Source: Enoplolaimus lenunculus
Lineage: Eukaryota > Nematoda > Enoplea > Enoplida > Thoracostomopsidae
NCBI GenBank assembly: GCA_030248215.1
Contig: JASANG010000305.1
Coordinates: forward strand, 1-64,000
DNA length: 64,000 bases
Direction of reading: 5' to 3'
Below the pieces are notes generated by a model that searched no databases, was not told the DNA's origin, and saw only the letters and a program-made list of their open reading frames with translations. Made by a program: the position numbers and the translations under genes. Of this stretch, positions 11,930 to 23,300 are shown one piece after another; position 1 is the first letter of the stretch, and the number at the start of each line of letters is the position of its first letter.

Positions 11930-12056
11930 CTTTTTTAAAGCCTAAGCTTAAGCGTTGTAAAAGCATATTCGCAAGCCTAAGCCTAAGTAAAGAAATGTAG
12001 TCTAGAATGTAAACCTACTCTTTTACAGACCCACCAGAAACCGGGACGGCCATAAA
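11930..12056 (+). mobile_element. GCCTAA-array element fragment (type B ends)
   Basis: Contains aagcctaagcttaagcg and ends ggacggccataaaagtaaca, the right end typical of a second version of the family (see 15553-15731). The left end is eroded. Confidence 0.6.
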
Positions 12057-12196
12057 AGTAACATGTGCGTGTTGCACTCTGATTTCTATAGTTTTAAGAG
12101 CAAGATCGTGTAAACGTAAAATTCTTGAAAATGGTTTTAACAATTTTTGAGAAATTTCGACCCGATCAAAACCGTAGTATAACAATTATTCATTTT

Positions 12197-12198
12197 AG
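12197..12198 (+). promoter_or_regulatory. Candidate trans-splice acceptor of gene B2
   Basis: The context cattttag|aactta places an AG 6 bases before the start codon at 12205, with no upstream exon visible. This is what a spliced-leader gene would show. The alternative is an ordinary 3' splice site of an unseen 5' UTR exon. Confidence 0.4.
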
Positions 12199-12204
12199 AA
12201 CTTA

Positions 12205-13379
12205 ATGAGAACCCTGATTGAATCGTGGTCCGGACTAGTGAGTCTTTCTCCTGAAATTTTGAAAATATTTCAATCATATGCCTTATTATGGCCTTCTTAC
12301 AGTCATGTTTGAGCATTGTTAACGTCTACTGTGTGTATAATATCTAGGCTTTCGATATGCAAAACACGCTGGAAATGTCTGATTTTGCATACAATATTGT
12401 ACATACGTGTCTTTTTTAAAGAGATGTGGCTACTGTTAGCTTCAGCGAGAAATACAGACTGAATAAACTGCACATTTTCGATTTTTGCAGTCTGTACAGT
12501 TTGTACAATTTTTAGCAATGCCTAAGGGTGACGCTATATTTTTGATGACGTACGATGCTGCCGTCACCACCCGGCGCCGCCCGTCCGTCACCACCCGATG
12601 CCGTGTGTCCGTTTCCGTTTCTGTTACAGAAATAACGGAAATTCTGTTATTTTTTACGTTTAAAATTCAGTTATAAATCACCTGAACATTGCGTCGTCAA
12701 ACGACAAGTATAGCGCAACCCTTTGCTTGTCAAAACGGAAAACCTTGTCGAAAATAATATAGAATTAAATTTTACATTTTTAATTTCTGTAATTTTGAAG
12801 ACATAATGATTAATATTTCAGTTTTTGACACTTCTACCCGCAGGACGGTGCTGTCGGAGTCGAAAATTGACAAAACCGGAGCCGCAGCCGGTGGTCAAGA
12901 AGTTTTGCCGGAGCCGGAAACGAATCAAACTTAGGTAATACATTGTTGTTAAATTTGCTAAACTTTAACAATCGAAATTTTCGTAACTTTCGCCAAATAT
13001 TTTGCCGCGGCCAGAGGTCAATTTTTGTGCCGGAACCGTACCTGGAGGTTGACATCAAGTTTTACCCTTTCTCCAGATGAGAGAAACTGCTAAACCAGGT
13101 CTGGACCATATACCTTTAGACTATACACTGCAAAAAATGGTGTGCCAAATTGACTCTCCCCGAAATAGACTCTACGGGACTACATAAAATGAGTCAAATT
13201 CGACTCCGCCAGAGTCAAACGTGCGACGTAGTGAGTCGAATTTGACTTAGTTTGAACAGTCCTGAAAAGCCTGTTTTAGTGAGAGTCAATTTGACTCGAC
13301 ATTTTTTGCAGTATATGCAACGTATTCTGGCTTTATAAATAAATGACCGGCCTTTCATCACTTCGCCATGCTGCTGTGC

Positions 13380-13444
<65 letters not shown>

Positions 13445-15243
13445 TTTATAATTTTTTAAGAAATTTTGGTACGGCGCTATCAATCAACCGGACAAAATCC
13501 TTGTGGTCGAATTTTATTCAAGCAGGGATCAGAGATGCGCGCGACTTAAACCATTTCTTCAGGTGAGATTTGTGCTAAAATTTTTCACATTTTTTTAAAT
13601 TAACGCCGAATCCATGACAAATCATCGCCCGACAACTTGTCACCTATGACAGTGTTCAGAGCTAAGCATGATCATAATCGCAAGATCGTCTTATTCTTAA
13701 GGCTCACCATATTGACAGACTACAAATTGTCGAGTACACGAGATTTCGGATTATAAGTTGTAGTTCGACGAGTTGTCTTGCGACGAATGCCGTCATGTGG
13801 TACTTTTATGGTCATTGTATTCACTGAAGTTTGACTGCTTACGCTGGCAGAGTAGGAGATGATAAGAATTTGTTGCAACGACAACATAATGACCTAATAA
13901 CATCATTGGCTCTGAACTGTTCCGTCGCAGACAGAAAATAGAATATGCCATTTATGCGATATCCATCGATTATGCGTAGTTTATTTTCCTGAATATATTT
14001 CTATAAAAATATGTATCATTTTCAGGATATGTCGGAACGCTATCAAGATTTTGCATTTCTCAAAGTTAGCATTGAAAACGACGAAACTGTAAGGTTTTAT
14101 TTAAGGCTTTTTTCACTTGAGTACCACAGTTGTTCAAATTGAAACCCAAAGTTTCCAAAATCAACCTCATATGGTGCTCTAATTGTGGTCTTGTGGACTT
14201 TTCTTTTACATTTATGTACTCTTTGACACAAGCGTAAGTCTTTACCCTTCTTACAACATTCATTGTGTTGAAATTTCAAGACTCATGTTTTCTTAAAGTT
14301 TCAAGACATAAATGTCTGGTATTTCAGACATGAATAACCTTAAACAGCTCAGAAAGTTGTGTCTGAAATGATTCAAGAAATCACTGTTGCCAATTTATAA
14401 GACAAATTTCTGAAAATATAAACGAATAAAAGTCTGGAATTCAAGACATATATGTCTGGAGTCGGTATTAAGACATAAATGTCTTAAATTTCGGATAATA
14501 TTTCTTGAATATAACATTATTTATTTTGTGTGTATACCTGAGCTTACTAAGCGAGTGAATAAGCCATTTTACATAGCCCTTCATTACGGCGTCGTCTTTG
14601 TCAATTTTTACTGATTTTATAGTTTGGCCTGGCGGATGAATATGAAATAAAACGGCTTCCAGCAATCGTCATAATGAATAATTCAGTTGTGCAGGTATAC
14701 TTATCAGTCAATAGAATATGACAAACGGACCTCAACGATAAAGTGGCGAGGTTCGGCTGCATCTGTTAAAATTGTTAATACTTTGTGCGCGCGTACAGTT
14801 GTGAATTTGTTACTTATTGCAATACGTGAACGGCTTAAGCGTAAATTTTTTAAACAAACTAGAGCAATTAGAGTTGCGCTTTACTTTACTGCGCCGTACG
14901 CCGCGCGCCCCCGGTCACTGCCGCGCGCCGCATCACGCCGCTATGTGCTGCTTACAAAAGTATACGAAAAACCTATTTGCTGGGGCACGGCGGCGTGCGT
15001 TGTTATTAATGTGGCCGTATTCGCTGCGGATCACTGGCCAACAGACGATTTACCAGTTGGCCGCAGTTTGATCAAAGTATAACGTAAGTTTAGTCAAACG
15101 CGAAACTCTCAAGTTAGAAAACCCATCAACGACTGGTTTTATGCGAAATTTTTCTCTTTCAGACCAAAGTCGAAGACGCCACACAAACAACCATTACAGA
15201 AGCTCTTGAAGCGACCAAACAGAGAATGCATCGTAGAATTTAA
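12205..15243 (+). CDS. Gene B2: thioredoxin-like protein with DxxC motif
   Basis: Complete five-exon model, all junctions in phase 0: 12205-12237, 13461-13562, 14026-14088, 14623-14694 and 15163-15243 (TAA). The product is 116 residues, the usual size of one thioredoxin domain. Residues 23-45 (KILVVEFYSSRDQRCARLKP) align without gaps to the thioredoxin strand and active site (VVDFWA.WCGPCK...P), so the first catalytic Cys is Asp34 while Cys37 is kept. The buried-strand motif VSIEND and the cis-proline region (YEIKRLPAIVIM, Pro79) are conserved. There is no signal peptide, so a cytosolic place is likely. Without the nucleophilic cysteine it should not be a normal disulfide reductase. A structural, chaperone-like or dynein-associated role is possible, but this is inference. 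Large repeats fill introns 1, 3 and 4. Confidence 0.85.
12570..12720. repeat. Fragment of GC-rich and ACGGAAAC-type repeats
   Basis: A short GC-rich segment (ccgtcaccacccggcgcc) is followed by gtccgtttccgtttctg and aataacggaaattctgt, the same order as at 20930-21010. It lies in intron 1 of gene B2. Confidence 0.45.
13126..13313. mobile_element. TA-flanked MITE, CACTGCAAAAA ends (copy a)
   Basis: Ends CACTGCAAAAAATG and catttttt-GCAGT are inverted copies, with TA before the left end. The interior has inverted ttgactc/gagtcaa motifs. A shorter copy is at 23037-23164. It lies in intron 1 of gene B2. Confidence 0.75.
13383..13442. repeat. (AT)n microsatellite
   Basis: About 30 uninterrupted AT units, lying 20 bases upstream of the acceptor of gene B2 exon 2. 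Confidence 0.97.
14880..15065. repeat. GC-rich dispersed repeat (gccgtacgccgc type)
   Basis: The GC content is much higher than in the surroundings. It contains gcgccgtacgccgcgcg, and blocks tgctgcttacaaaag and aaacctatttgctgggg are matched by tgttgctaacaaaaat and aaatctatttggttctg in the repeat at 48795-48935. It lies in intron 4 of gene B2. Confidence 0.55.
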
Positions 15244-15351
15244 GTGAATTTAAATATTGCCTACAGAAGAGTATCAATCGATGTTTAAATACTAAAGACT
15301 TTAATAATACAAAATTCAAAAATGAATAAGAAATGTTCCAGGTTGAGACGA

Positions 15352-15357
15352 AATAAA
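15352..15357 (+). terminator. Poly(A) signal of gene B2
   Basis: First canonical AATAAA after the stop codon at 15241-15243, about 110 bases downstream. Confidence 0.6.
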
Positions 15358-15552
15358 CAAAGTTTTAACACCGCATTTATAAACGTAGTAAAAAATTTAC
15401 CACTTTCGCACGTTTATGTATTGTTTAAGTAAAAATGGTCTTTTTTGAGCTTTTAAATTACCTTGTCAACACGTTGTCGCCGTTGGTTTTGGATAGAACC
15501 AATTGCTCTCGGTAGAGCTTCGTAATGAGGCGTCAAATAATACAAAAAATTC

Positions 15553-15731
15553 GGCCAATGTTACGTTTAGGAGCGTTAGATTAAACATATTCCTAAGCCT
15601 AAGCCTAAGCCTAAGTGTTAAAAAGGCTATGCCTAAGCCTAAGCGTAAAGCAAAAACTGTAGTCTGGAATCTAAACCTACTCTGTTACAGCCCCAACAGA
15701 AACCTGGACGGCCCTAAACGTAACACGGGCC
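15553..15731 (+). mobile_element. GCCTAA-array element, type B ends
   Basis: Left end GGCCAATGTTACGTTTAGG and right end cctaaacgtaacacGGGCC are inverted repeats. The interior has gcctaa units followed by agtctggaatctaaacc and acagccccaacag, mirroring the type A family. The flanks do not give a clean duplication. Confidence 0.75.
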
Positions 15732-16781
15732 CAATTTTCAAAGGGGGTTTATTATGTTTCCAAGTGAAAAAATGTTGAATATTCCTGGGAAAACTCTGAA
15801 AGATGAAGTGTTGACCTCTGTCCGCCGCTCGGGATACACCCTGTTGTGGCACATAGGATGCGAGGCTTTTTTAACTTCGTAGTGGGAATAATTTTGCATC
15901 GAAAAATGTTGGAACATTTGTTGTGAAGCTATAGCTTTGAATACCTAACTACTTCCCACAAACACAAGTATTAATTTCATTTACGTTTATAGAGCAGTGA
16001 GGGGTGGTTACTACTTTCTTTCCAATAAGGTACTTCTCGCATTAAAGCGGTTCTCACACTGGACCCTCCAAAACGACGGTATCTAAACTAGTCTGTTAGC
16101 AAATAATGAACTGCTGAGTGTGACAGGACTTGAAACTGCTGCAACATCTCTTGCTAGGGTGTCCCAAAATTACTTGAAGTTTTACCTTTATGTACGGAAA
16201 ACGGAGCAAGTTTTCTTTTTAGCAATGCTAATGCCTTCCGGCGTCGTCCGTCTGCCGCCGTCCGCCCAGCCATTGTGCAACATTGTACCTCGGTTGCGGT
16301 ACGGCGCCCGGCCAGTATCGGAAATAAATTTGACAGCTTATAGCGCCACACCGCTGTATTTAAAGATTAGTCTGATTATGATAAATCACAGTAGTCACTT
16401 CATAGAATTACGCTTTAATTATCGAATTATGTCAATATAAGACGGTGGTTGGCGAAAATTTTTAGTTTCTACTGGCAAGAGTCGATGATAACTTCGGACA
16501 CGAGTATGTAACTTTAGCAAAACTCGTGCGGTGCAAAATGTTCCAGAGCCCGTTGCGGCGGTCAGCCCCTCTCGTATTTCTGGGATAGCGTTGATCTTGC
16601 ATTCAGTGCATAGAAATATGTCGAAACGCCTTTAAAGTATATCCAAAACAGATTTTATAGAGTGTAAAGTTTCACAGTGTGTCATAGTTGGAACAAATTG
16701 TACCCACATAAATGAGGTAAATGAAGTGAAAAACGCAACGCGCACTGTTTACATTCTTTCCTGCATAAAATGTACTCAGAT

Positions 16782-16847
16782 GCATACTTTTGGCTAATAA
16801 AGTGCATACTTTTGGCTAATAAAGTGCATACTTTTGGTTAATAAAGT
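16782..16847. repeat. Three 22-bp tandem units
   Basis: Unit gcatacttttggctaataaa(gt) is repeated three times. Only the third unit differs, by one base. Confidence 0.93.
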
Positions 16848-17547
16848 GATAATCCATTCTTACTACTGATTAATTGTTTTAAAGTGAAAAAAATCCAAAA
16901 GGTCATTCTGCGCGATTTTAGTTTGAACAGCAAAATCGATACTGTTAGTTTACGTCTGTACAGCCTTGTTGTATATTCTCAAACGTATGTAGCACATATC
17001 ATCAGGTGATGACATTATCTTATAGCCTGAATAGCTCTCAGAATGAAAGTAGCCGATAGAGAACTTGAAAAGCACATTTTTCACGCCTGGGGTCGTACTG
17101 AGGAGTCTTTTGTTTAAGATTCGCAGCTGCCGCCGTTGTTTGAAAATAAATTCCTAAATGGTCATCAAATTGAACACTGGTTCTGGCCCGGCTTTGGCAA
17201 GTTTTGACCAGCTCTTGCGCAAGTTCTGTGCAATTCCTCATTTATGCGATTGAACGCTGCTAAATTAAACGACTTCACTCCGTGAAATAGTGGTGACTGG
17301 CAGTTTCTAGTGGAAGCAATTTGCTATTAAGCATTGGCTATGATTTAAAGCTTCCGTGAAGGGTATGCAAAGATATTCTAAATTGAGTGTACTTATAATT
17401 CGGCGCTGTGTTGGAAAATCAACAGTTCTACCGAAATTTAACCTTTCGACAAATGTTCGAGCTGGGCAGATGCTGCTTGAATTCGCTTTTTGAATCTTAA
17501 TATTGACTGATGTAAAAATTAGCCCGTTCTTACCGTCACATAGAACC

Positions 17548-17741
17548 GGCTGTCAATGTGTAGAACAGGACCTCAACAGTAGAATAAGCATAGTTCTAAG
17601 CCTAAGCCTAAGGTTAAGCCTAAGTATAAGGATGAGCTTATTTCTAAGCCTAAGCCTAAGCCAAAAAGTTAGTCTAAAGCTTAAACTGACTCTATTACAG
17701 CCCCGCCGAAAAACGATCCGGCCCTATTCCATACATGGGCC
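17548..17741 (+). mobile_element. hAT-like MITE with GCCTAA array
   Basis: Left end reads ggctgtcaatgtgtagaaca and right end ggccctattccatacatgg. The interior has gcctaa units and the shared tail agtctaaagcttaaactgac. The ends are diverged and no clear target duplication remains. Confidence 0.75.
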
Positions 17742-17809
17742 GAATCGACTACGGGTAACTTTAGCGCAAACTGTGTACGTGTAGTTATATACAATAAGCA
17801 TTGTTTCGA

Positions 17810-17995
17810 AATCTATTACGCGTGTATACTCAGTACAAAAATCGACAAGATGTGAGACCCGTAGGGATAAAGGATCCATCTCCGGTCACATTGATGGGTG
17901 ATCTTTATACGCCTCCTGTTATATGATACGATAATCTTTAGTTGTAAAATGTTAGCTTGCAAGTAAGTCTCACTTGAAATGGAAATTATTACGGT
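17810..17995 (+). mobile_element. SINE family 1 copy, degraded
   Basis: Shares acgcgtgtatactcagtac, gacaagatgtgagaccc and the tail aagtctcacttgaaatgg with the copies near 8.0 and 62.9 kb. The B box is not recognisable. Confidence 0.5.
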
Positions 17996-18466
17996 GGTAA
18001 AGGATTAAGATTCGATACATTGAAATTAAGTTGATAAAATAAGCAAAAGTAAACGAAATTATTGAAAAGTTAAATTAGTAGAGATTAAGGTGTAAACACC
18101 GAAATCTGTCCAAATCCTTAAAATCCAACCGCGTTTTGTTGCAAAAATAGCAACTTTTTATAACTTTGTACACATCACAGTCGTCGACCATTGAAGTGGC
18201 GCTGTTGTTGCTGTTGCTGTACGAGAGATGATTGCATCGCAATCCAGTTATAGTTGTTATTGAAAAAATTTTGAAAAAAATATACTAAATTTTACTAAAT
18301 TTCAAGAACAATGGAATGAAATATTTTTGTTAGTTTTTAGTCGTTGCGTCGTGTACAGCTGTTAATCTCACGTATTCCATCGGTTTTTAAACAGATTTGA
18401 TATTGAAGCGGTGCTTTATAGACTGAGCGACAAAGTGAAGCTTTTTTCAAGTATTTGCGAAAATGC

Positions 18467-18636
18467 AACGACCCGGGCAGTTACAGTAGTGCAAGCATAT
18501 TTCTAAGCCTAAGCGTAAGCCTAACCGTAAAAATGGGCTTATACCTGAGCCTCGGTATAAGGAAAAAATTAACCTAAAGCTCACTATGTTGCTGTACTGC
18601 AGATGAACGGTCAGCCCCTAAAACTTAACATGGGCC
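18467..18636 (+). mobile_element. GCCTAA-array element, short copy
   Basis: Has acagtagtgcaagcatat, gcctaa-type units, a shared tail (aacctaaagctcactatg) and the right end ctaaaacttaacatgggcc. Confidence 0.65.
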
Positions 18637-18768
18637 AGTATTTGTACGATTGTTTAATTCGAAGAGACAAACACTCTGAAGATGTTACTCGTTTCTGTGT
18701 TTTCTTTTGTGTTTACAGCAAAATTAGTAGGGACACCTTTGAAGACTTTGTGACCAAACAGATGGATT

Positions 18769-18843
18769 TAGGGGCGTAACAGAAGATTAAACGTATCCGT
18801 AAGCCTAAGCAAAAATTGTAATAGCCCTAAAAGTAACATGGGC
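18769..18843 (+). mobile_element. GCCTAA-array element, minimal copy (type B)
   Basis: Only about 75 bp long. It has ggggcgtaacagaagatta, a short hexamer stretch, and agccctaaaagtaacatgg. It shows how short a recognisable copy can be. Confidence 0.55.
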
Positions 18844-19079
18844 GTTAGTTTCTGTAGAATTCGATATACGGCTGGGTTTCACACAGGTCTAGCTTTATCC
18901 ATAATTCAATGCAACGTTAATTTACCTCTGGGACGTTTTAGCGGTTTTATTTAACACAAAGTGTTTCTGAGTTAACACTTCGTGTATCCGAGAATGATGT
19001 TAGCAAGTTTACTGAGAACAGTATGATATAGACTACAGATGAACACCGGATATCCGGTCCGGATAAGAAAAATGTCTAA

Positions 19080-19307
19080 GGACCCCAACCTTACAATTTG
19101 TCCCCAGTCCCCACATAAATTTTTTGTGATAAAATGATATGGTCATTCATTACCTTACAATTTGTCCTCTCATCATAATACTTTCGTTATAAAATAGGGT
19201 GGTTCTACCTTATAATTTTCCCGCTAAGAAAACTTTTTTGGAGAAAAATTGCGCTTCAAAACATTTACCATCCCGCCCATTTAGAAATTTCTGGATCCGC
19301 CGCTGAA
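19080..19307. mobile_element. GGCGGATCC-ended element (nested)
   Basis: Ends ctggatccgccgctg and carries repeated ttaccttacaatttgtcc and ttttttgtgataaaatg blocks, as in 9614-9838. The left end is not a clean match. Confidence 0.5.
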
Positions 19308-19575
19308 AGCGCGACACCAGTATAAGTAAACATGGGCTGATGTTTGTACGACTTAGCGTAAGTGTATTTAAATCTGGTTCTTTGTTCTTGGAACTAAAAC
19401 GATTCAAGTATGTATAGTTCGAGGAAAGGGCTATATTCGATGGAATCTCTATTGCAGTGATTTAAATAAGGCAAAGGACAATCCAAATCAACTCAATTTT
19501 AAGTTGTCAACCCAAGTATTTATTTAGTAGTCTGTAGAAATCTTCTAAACTGAATACCCAGAACTATTGAGGTAC

Positions 19576-19986
19576 TGTAGTGACTATTATGTGACCCGAA
19601 TAAGAGGGGGGACTGATATTTATTTGACCTCTCCAGAGGTTACCCCCTGTTATTTGGTTACGGACTGTTAATTATTTTTATCCCATCCTCCGCCACTCTT
19701 CGTTACACATATATCCGGTATTGTAACTAACCCTTGAATTGAATGTTTATTTGCCTTGTATCAAAAACTTTAGCCATAATGCAAGGTTATTATTAGGAAC
19801 ACACTTTCAAACTTAAGTACGCTTCAAAGTTTTGAACTCACCTTTATTTGGTTCTGGAGTCATTTATGCGGTACAATTAGGAATAAGTCGCATTTATGGA
19901 CTCTAATTAGGGTTTAGGGACTCTAGGCGCTCACGGACTCTTATTAGGGATACGGACTTCTATTGATTTTGTTCGGGTCACTACAG
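19576..19986. mobile_element. CTGTAGTGACCCG element (copy 1)
   Basis: Left end ctgtagtgac..gacccgaataag and right end gttcgggtcactacag are inverted repeats. The interior has cggactcttattagggat and ggactctaattagggttta. Relatives are at 25278-25616, 32535-32958 and 42090-42457. Confidence 0.8.
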
Positions 19987-20369
19987 TACTGGCATAATAA
20001 ACACCGATTTTTAGAATTGTATCTTTTATGGTCATATCAATTTGCTTGAGGGTCAAGGTACTTCTTTTAGAGCAACAAGTTAAAACTAGTGCTTAAGAAA
20101 CGAAAATTGAGGTTCGGAAACTCAAAAAAACACAAAATCGAGTTTCGGATATCCGAAATATAAAATTTTATTTCGGATATCCGGATGTACGGGTATCCGG
20201 ATAAATATCCGGCAAGAATTGCCGGATATCCGGATATGAAAAAATATCCGATGCCCATCACTAACTGCAACATTCTACCCGATAACAAATGATATGATTT
20301 CAGTTTTATTGGAAAACGGAAATTTTTCCTCTACAACGTTGGTGAATTACGTTAAATATTGAAAATCTC

Positions 20370-20371
20370 AG
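20370..20371 (+). promoter_or_regulatory. Candidate trans-splice acceptor of gene C
   Basis: AG in aaaatctcag|taaaATG, only 4 bases before the start codon. The in-frame reading upstream is blocked by TAA, so the ATG is a genuine first codon if the gene model is right. Confidence 0.4.
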
Positions 20372-20375
20372 TAAA

Positions 20376-23300
20376 ATGCAAACCACGGAAAAACATTCTG
20401 CAGTGCTTAACAACCAAACGTGCGAATTACGATCAGCGCTTGAACGACTGCAGGAGCGAAATAACGAATTATGTTTTATCCGTTTGAATCAAATTGACGC
20501 AGTTCAAAATGAAGTAAAGTTTTCGGTTTTTAATTGCAATTTTGTAGCACAATTGGGCGCATGGTTACTTTAAGGTAGGTTTAGATTATAGATTACATTT
20601 TTTGCTTAGGCTTTGACTCAGGGTAAGGCTTAGGATTAGTAACACATTTTTGCAACGCTTAGGCTTAGGCTTAGGAATATGTTTAATCTACTGTTACGTC
20701 CCTAAAAGTAACATTGGCCCACAATTGTTTTCATTAATCCTGTATAGTCAATGTCCGTATTCTCAAATGTGTCTAGCAACTGGCATCGTTAGCAGTGAGT
20801 AAATTAACAAACAATCAATCTCCTAAACAAATGTTTACGGAAAATTCCGCCACAATAAAAACCTTCATCAAATCAAACCTTTCCCAAAGTTTGAAGCGTA
20901 TCTTTCAGAATGCAACCGGATATTAGTTTCTGTTTCCGTTTCCGACAAAAATCGGTGTCCGTTTTCGTTTCCGTTTCAGTTATAGGAATAACGGAAATTG
21001 TGTTATTTTTTAAGTTGAAAATTAGTTATAAATCATGTGTATATCTCACAATTTTTGGTTACAGATATGCTGCAATTGGTTGCAATGAAACACAACAATT
21101 ACGAAATTCATCCAAAATTTTAAAAATTTCAATGCATCCGGTGCTTTTTCTTTAAAAATTTGAAAATACTGGTGAATACTTGCACGCCTCAATTCTAATT
21201 GCAGAAAAATAAAACATGTTTGAAACTTTTATACTTCAATATCCGTTTTCCGTTTCCGTCTCCGTTTTCGTTATTTTGATCACACTAACCGTTTGAGTTT
21301 CCGTTTCCGTTATTTTTAATATCCGTTTTATAATACCTGGCATATTTGACTACTACGAACCTACAGGACTCATACATAAACCACGATGCTGATAGCTGCT
21401 ACACACATTTGTGAAAACAAATCTGAAAAACTTTGCAAAATATGTAACAGTATCTATGCCTACAGCTGTGAATAGATATACCGTCGCCTGATTTGAAAAT
21501 ATTAATTTGAAAGTAAAAACTGGAAGAATTCATCAACAGTTGGTGACAGGTCGCATGAATTTAGAACTATTACAGTTTAGTAACATTTTTGCAATTGTAC
21601 CATACCATTGTACAGCAGATTGAAATCAACAGGGATGTCAACTGCAGTGGCTCTAGAAAATATAGCGTTGTAATAACAAGTGTTAGGTCTGTGTATACCT
21701 GTAAAAGAACCTAAGTGACTCTTGGCAATGAACGTAGTTTACCCTGGACAATTACTGAGATATAGAACAACCTAGTGAATAAATATAACATTGTCTATTT
21801 CAAAGTATGTATGATAAAATTTTTAATCCCGTGGCGGGGTGGTGATTTCCGCCAATTTTGAACTGATACCCACCTCCCCCCCCACCCCGCATCCCGTGGG
21901 CAACTCCACGGGGATCTCCATCCGTTTGACATCCTTGTAAATCAGTAACTGACGGATTTCGCTTGTTTGATGACTTACTACAAGCTGGAGATAGGTGCTA
22001 CACGCACTTTACGTGTACTGACTGACCTTAGATTCTGCCAATTTTACGTTTCAGCTTACAGCGCTTGCTCTTGAATGCGATGTTATTTCAAGCAATTACG
22101 CAATACATCAAACCGACAGCACGGCAACCGATTCAAATATGTTTAATATGTCGAATATATCTAATGCATCTATTGTTCCAAATATATCACATAAGATGAC
22201 AAATTCAACGTCAAACCAAATCGCGTCATCCGATGTTATGACGTCTTACTTTGACACCCGGACGTTAATCTTTAAACGACTTGAATTTGTCACGGAATTT
22301 CGCGCAGTAGCTACTCAACTAGACATTCTGTCACAGCTGAGCCCTCGGGAACCCAAATGGGACCAGGTGTACACAGAGTTGAGTGACACCAGTCTTCCCC
22401 GGTTGAAGAAGCTGGTGGAAAATGCTCAATTGCTTGTGGTCGATGATTCGGGTACGTCTCGAATAAAATGCTTCTATTTTGAACTGAACAACTGCAATTC
22501 TCAACTACAACCAAATTTCAATACCAGGGGTCCATAGGTGGTGTGAACGCTTTGTTCCCGTCAGCAAAAAGTTTGATGAAAAACCTTTCAAATTTATATA
22601 AATCTGTAGAGTTTGGCACCCGTGCACTTTTACTCAACGTTTTCGTCAGAAGCGCTGATTGTGCACAAGCCGTGTTTGCGAGCGAAGTACCTAGACTTGA
22701 TTACCCTGGTGGGATAAATCTTACAAAACCTGATGTCAAATTTGATAGTATTATGACGTAATCAAGCAAACCATATGGGAGCTATTTTCAACCGGTACGT
22801 CACATCGGACTGGAGAATACTCGTCCCAAATTTAATGTTCTACATAAGACGATATTTTAAGACATTCTAAACCTAGCATAAAACTGAGCGATGGAACACA
22901 GCGGTACAAAAGTTTCTACTTAGAACTTTGTGTCTTAGCAAAAATCATTAACTAATTTGCATAGAACACATGAATATAAATCAGCCGGAACCCTGCCCAA
23001 AATACGTATGTGGTGCGTTCCAACTGTAATAATATACACTGCAAAAAATGGTGAGTGAAAATGATTCTAATTTGACTCAGGTGGAGTCGAATTTTGACTC
23101 AGTTTGTGAGGTAAGGAAAAGCCTATTTCGGAGAGAGTCAATATGACTCAAAACTTTTGCAGTGTACATATGCCCTTTCCGCATCTTTTGATAATTTACG
23201 GAAATTCTCAAAACGACCGACATAATAGCTTTTTGGGTCAATTTTCTTATATTTAATTTTGTTAGGGTCAGTTACTATTGTTTCAGACAAACCCATCTCT

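Larger units (their letters stand above)
19030..20262. mobile_element. ATATCCGG-type element with nested insertions
   Basis: The left part has caccggatatccggtccgg near 19036. The right part (20130-20245) has many copies of ggatatccgg and atccggata. Between them sit a GGCGGATCC-type element (19080-19307) and a CTGTAGTGACCCG-type element (19576-19986). The order of insertion is inferred from this nesting. Confidence 0.5.
15244..20375. other. Repeat-filled intergenic region between genes B2 and C
   Basis: No exon chain was found on either strand. It contains at least four GCCTAA-array elements, a SINE fragment, a 3 x 22-bp tandem repeat and a nested ATATCCGG-type element. AATAAA at 15352-15357 is the likely poly(A) signal of gene B2. 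Confidence 0.6.
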
